Source of the DNA: Flavobacteriales bacterium UBA4466
GTDB lineage: Bacteria; Bacteroidota; Bacteroidia; Flavobacteriales_D; Crocinitomicaceae
Reading direction: 5' to 3'
NCBI GenBank assembly: GCA_905182335.1
Contig: CAJJBE010000001.1
Span: 186,001 to 250,000, forward strand
DNA length: 64,000 nt
A program made the position numbers and the translations under genes. The notes beneath the pieces are model-generated. The model was not told the origin of the DNA. It saw only the letters and a program-made list of their open reading frames with translations, and searched no databases. Shown here in pieces: positions 63,714-64,000 of the stretch. Every line of letters starts with the position of its first letter. The stretch's first letter is position 1.

Positions 63714-64000
63714 ATGAAAAAAATTATACTATCAATTGCCCTGATTGCGTCAAGCTTTCTAGGGTACTCGCAAGTTGTTTGTGCGGGAGTTTCCCCAGCA
63801 TCAATTACCGGAAACTATTTCTTTGAATGGGCAGACCCGGCAGGATTAGACTGGGCAACACCCGATTTTTTAGTTACAGGGGTATTCGTTCAAGATACAT
63901 TAATGATGATTAACGACGGGTCGCCGGGAATTAACCTACAAGGTAATCCTGTTTCTGCAGAAGGATGTGCAGGGTCTGGAGATGTTGGAGCTCCTCCAGC
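63714..64000 (+). CDS. Secreted protein, 3' partial (possible PA-domain protein)
   Basis: The first 95 codons of a gene cut by the window end. It begins with a signal peptide (MKKIILSIALIASSFLGYSQ), followed by VVCAGVSPASITGNYFFEW, then WATPDFLVTGVFVQDTLMM and NLQGNPVSAEGCAGSG. This opening resembles PA-domain-containing secreted proteins of Bacteroidota, in which protease-associated modules follow, but the diagnostic region is outside the window. The start has an ATG after a T/A-rich leader. Function is therefore not assigned. Confidence 0.6.
   Translation, partial: MKKIILSIALIASSFLGYSQVVCAGVSPASITGNYFFEWADPAGLDWATPDFLVTGVFVQDTLMMINDGSPGINLQGNPVSAEGCAGSGDVGAPP

Overview
The window looks like a low-GC chromosome segment from Bacteroidota, most likely order Flavobacteriales. 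The evidence is type IX secretion (T9SS) sorting domains of types A and B on several secreted proteins, the DUF4837, DUF3109, DUF2141 and DUF2490 families, a Bacteroidetes-style sdhCAB operon, and promoter boxes of the TTG / TAnnTTTG type. I do not assign a genus. No rRNA, tRNA, CRISPR array, phage or transposase gene was recognised, and none of the T9SS machinery itself lies here.

Layout. (1) 1-2800: the 3' end of a PKD-domain, type B T9SS cargo gene, followed by a decayed second copy of its sorting domain. (2) 2840-5227: an MBOAT O-acyltransferase and an SGNH-like partner, probably for acylating a surface polysaccharide. (3) 5420-25360: three tandem, same-strand T9SS type A genes that share C-terminal modules, terminator hairpins and an upstream palindrome. 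The third is a giant gene of about 16 kb made of cysteine-rich calcium-binding-like repeats, Fn3-like, MAM-like and thrombospondin-3-like repeats. It is read as two frames because an 829-bp near-perfect tandem duplication (not a multiple of 3) interrupts it; excising one copy restores one frame of about 5,107 codons. (4) 25690-30640: alpha/beta hydrolase, DUF2141 protein, SDR epimerase, a small basic exported protein, RadA and a UbiA-like membrane protein. (5) 30700-41300: a long leftward run, rimP-nusA-infB, then tatA-gatA-lytic transglycosylase-DUF4837-GT2-GT9, many joined by overlapping start and stop codons. (6) 41450-48540: DUF3109, MiaE, ribonucleotide reductase nrdB-nrdA, a decayed comF remnant, an FAD amine oxidase-like enzyme and a bacilliredoxin.

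(7) 48600-57030 is more accessory in character. It holds a thioesterase-like/glutathione peroxidase/outer-membrane protein operon, a 34-residue cysteine-rich metallothionein-like gene, and a divergent Fur-family regulator/MerC pair whose promoter is covered by two palindromic operators. It continues with a DUF2490 protein, a nested inverted-repeat element, a TPR-transmembrane-HTH regulator and two small T9SS cargo genes, one with leucine-rich repeats. A dispersed repeat of about 110 bp occurs twice here. (8) 57170-64000: mnmE, tadA, an LD-carboxypeptidase, then the succinate dehydrogenase operon, in which sdhC and sdhA carry several single-base frameshifts while sdhB is intact, and the 5' end of another secreted protein.

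Most of the window is ordinary housekeeping and envelope biology. The points that merit attention are the giant repeat gene and its frame-breaking duplication, the regulatory palindrome shared by its family, the metal-responsive Fur/MerC promoter next to a metallothionein-like gene, and the clustered frameshifts in sdhCA.
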